From assembly GCF_002105555.1 (NCBI RefSeq), contig NZ_CP020612.1:1294001-1358000 (forward strand): DNA of 64,000 bases, read 5' to 3'. How positions within the stretch are numbered: the stretch's first letter is position 1; the number at the start of each line of letters is the position of its first letter. The position numbers were made by a program, and so were the translations under genes. This stretch comes from Paracoccus contaminans (GTDB taxonomy: Bacteria > Pseudomonadota > Alphaproteobacteria > Rhodobacterales > Rhodobacteraceae). Positions 63,061-64,000 of the stretch are shown here, in pieces. The notes below the pieces were generated by a model. The model did no database searches. It was given only the letters and a program-made list of their open reading frames with translations, and was not told where the DNA came from.

Positions 63061-63441
63061 ATGAGCCGACCGACCACGCGCCGCCGCGCTGTCCTGCTGG
63101 CTGCAGCGGGCAGCGTTGCCGCGGCCATCATGGGATGCAGCGCCATGGCCCAGAGCGATGCCGTCCGCGGCACCATCACCTTCGAGAACGGCGCCGCGAT
63201 CCCCAAGGGACGGGTCCTGGTTTCGCTGGACGCCCCCGGCGCGCCCAAGACGGCGCTCGCCGAGGCCGCAAGCGGCGGGGATGCGCGGCAGATGACCTTC
63301 ACCCTGCCCGCTGCCCCCGCGCCCGGCGCCGAGATCGTCGCCCGGCTCGAGCGCGCGGATGGCTGGCTGCTTGCCCGCGGCAGCGCCGGCTATGCGCCCG
63401 GAACGCCGCTCGAGATCACGCTCTATACCGTCATGTACTGA
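63061..63441 (+). CDS. Small exported protein, YbaY-like
   Basis: The 126-residue protein has an N-terminus RRRAVLLAAAGSVAAAIMGC that is a Tat- or lipoprotein-like signal. The Cys could be lipidated, although the Met before Gly is unusual for a lipobox. The mature part (VRGTITFENGAAIPKGRVLV, TFTLPAAPAPGAEIVARLER and a final ITLYTVMY) fits the YbaY/YscW-like beta-sandwich of envelope lipoproteins. GGAGG precedes the ATG. It may be read through from the RTX gene if the hairpin between them is leaky. Confidence 0.65.
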   Translation: MSRPTTRRRAVLLAAAGSVAAAIMGCSAMAQSDAVRGTITFENGAAIPKGRVLVSLDAPGAPKTALAEAASGGDARQMTFTLPAAPAPGAEIVARLERADGWLLARGSAGYAPGTPLEITLYTVMY

Positions 63442-63610
63442 CCCGCCCGGCCCTCCCTTACGGTGATCGCGGGCCCTGCAACGGGTCCAACGAAATCGTG
63501 AACGGCGCGGATTGCCGGTTTGCGGCGCAGATCGCATGAGGCTTCTTGGCCCACGGCCATTCCTGTGACACTAACCTCGCGTCACGCAACAGTCCCGAAG
63601 GGTCCCGGCA

Positions 63611-64000
63611 ATGTTCTTCCGACCGACAAGCTCGGCCATCGCGCTGCTCGCCCTCGCGGGGCCGGCGCTTGCCGATGTCACGCCCGTTCAGGTGTGGCAG
63701 AACTGGATCGATTACTACAAGGCCAACGGCTATGTGGTGACCGAAGGGGCGCGCGAGCAGGCAGGCGAGACGCTGTCGCTCAGGAACGTGGTCTTTGCCT
63801 ATGATGCGCCGCAGGACGGCGCCAAGATCAACCTGTCCGCGCCCGAGATCACGCTGACGGCCACCGGGGACGGCAAGGTCCGCACCGTCTTTTCCGACGA
63901 GATGCCGGTCCGGCTGGACTTCACGGACGAGGAGGGCAAGCCCGTCTCGGTCGCGGGGGCGCTGCACATGGCCGATTTCGAGATGATCTCCTCGGGCAGC
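63611..64000 (+). CDS. DUF2125-like periplasmic protein, N-terminal part (cut by window edge)
   Basis: There are 130 codons with no stop before base 64000. It has a signal peptide (MFFRPTSSAIALLALAGPAL, then ADVT). The mature part begins DVTPVQVWQNWIDYYKANG and continues as alternating strand-like segments (KINLSAPEITLTATGDGK, MPVRLDFTDEEGKPVSV). This matches proteins annotated DUF2125 in Rhodobacterales, of unknown function. A weak GGTCCCGGCA precedes the ATG. The family call is tentative because the C-terminal two thirds are missing. Confidence 0.7.
   Translation, partial: MFFRPTSSAIALLALAGPALADVTPVQVWQNWIDYYKANGYVVTEGAREQAGETLSLRNVVFAYDAPQDGAKINLSAPEITLTATGDGKVRTVFSDEMPVRLDFTDEEGKPVSVAGALHMADFEMISSGS

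Overview
The window is GC-rich, densely packed DNA from an alphaproteobacterium. Many genes overlap by the ATGA/GTGA/TTGA type. The best guess is a Rhodobacterales/Paracoccaceae member, Paracoccus-like. The grounds are the EF-P variant paired with EpmA, a DUF2125-like protein at the right edge, several branched-chain-type ABC binding proteins, a ChvE-GguAB sugar importer with a GbpR-like regulator, and PQQ genes with a PQQ-linked ABC cluster. No rRNA, CRISPR array, insertion sequence, integrase or phage gene was seen; the only tRNA gene is selC.

Layout. (1) 1-4107, minus strand: a branched-chain-type ABC importer with two tandem paralogous binding proteins. (2) 4264-7210: a small sulfotransferase, divergent epmA and efp, and an unknown ORF. 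(3) 7233-17521: a selenocysteine island. It holds selD, then a forward operon for a membrane-bound, Tat-exported formate dehydrogenase with an in-frame UGA and a recognisable SECIS hairpin, then fdhE, selA, selB and the tRNA-Sec gene selC, which begins on the first base after the selB stop. (4) 17531-22592, minus strand: two small secreted proteins and the ABC set associated with PQQ-dependent alcohol oxidation (exporter permease, ATPase, beta-propeller, binding protein). (5) 23290-27777: an operon of an AhpD-like protein, an acyl-CoA-dehydrogenase-fold enzyme and a taurine/nitrate-type ABC importer, ending at a perfect 15-bp inverted repeat. (6) 27945-31279, minus strand: a beta-keto-acid cleavage enzyme, a third branched-chain-type binding protein and a 3-hydroxyacyl-CoA/carnitine-type dehydrogenase. 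(7) 31640-41354: a GbpR-like LysR gene divergent from a galactose/arabinose operon (chvE, gguA, gguB, sugar dehydrogenase, lactonase, mutarotase, dgoK, dgoA). (8) 41555-44707: pqqABCDE. (9) 44853-52617, minus strand: penicillin-binding protein 1C and an alpha-2-macroglobulin. (10) 52814-59274, minus strand: two very large multidomain glycosyltransferases. (11) 59682-64000: a serralysin-like RTX protein, a small YbaY-like protein and a truncated DUF2125-like protein.

How the genes fit together. PQQ synthesis, the PQQ-associated ABC set and the respiratory selenoprotein formate dehydrogenase suggest oxidation of alcohols, possibly C1 compounds, in the periplasm, with formate electrons entering the quinone pool. 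No PQQ dehydrogenase lies in the window. The galactose operon covers the De Ley-Doudoroff route except the aldonate dehydratase. PbpC and the macroglobulin form the usual envelope-defence pair. No wholly new system could be proven. The best candidates for novelty are the AhpD/acyl-CoA-dehydrogenase/ABC operon, a repeated accessory module in the giant glycosyltransferases, and the compact selenocysteine island.
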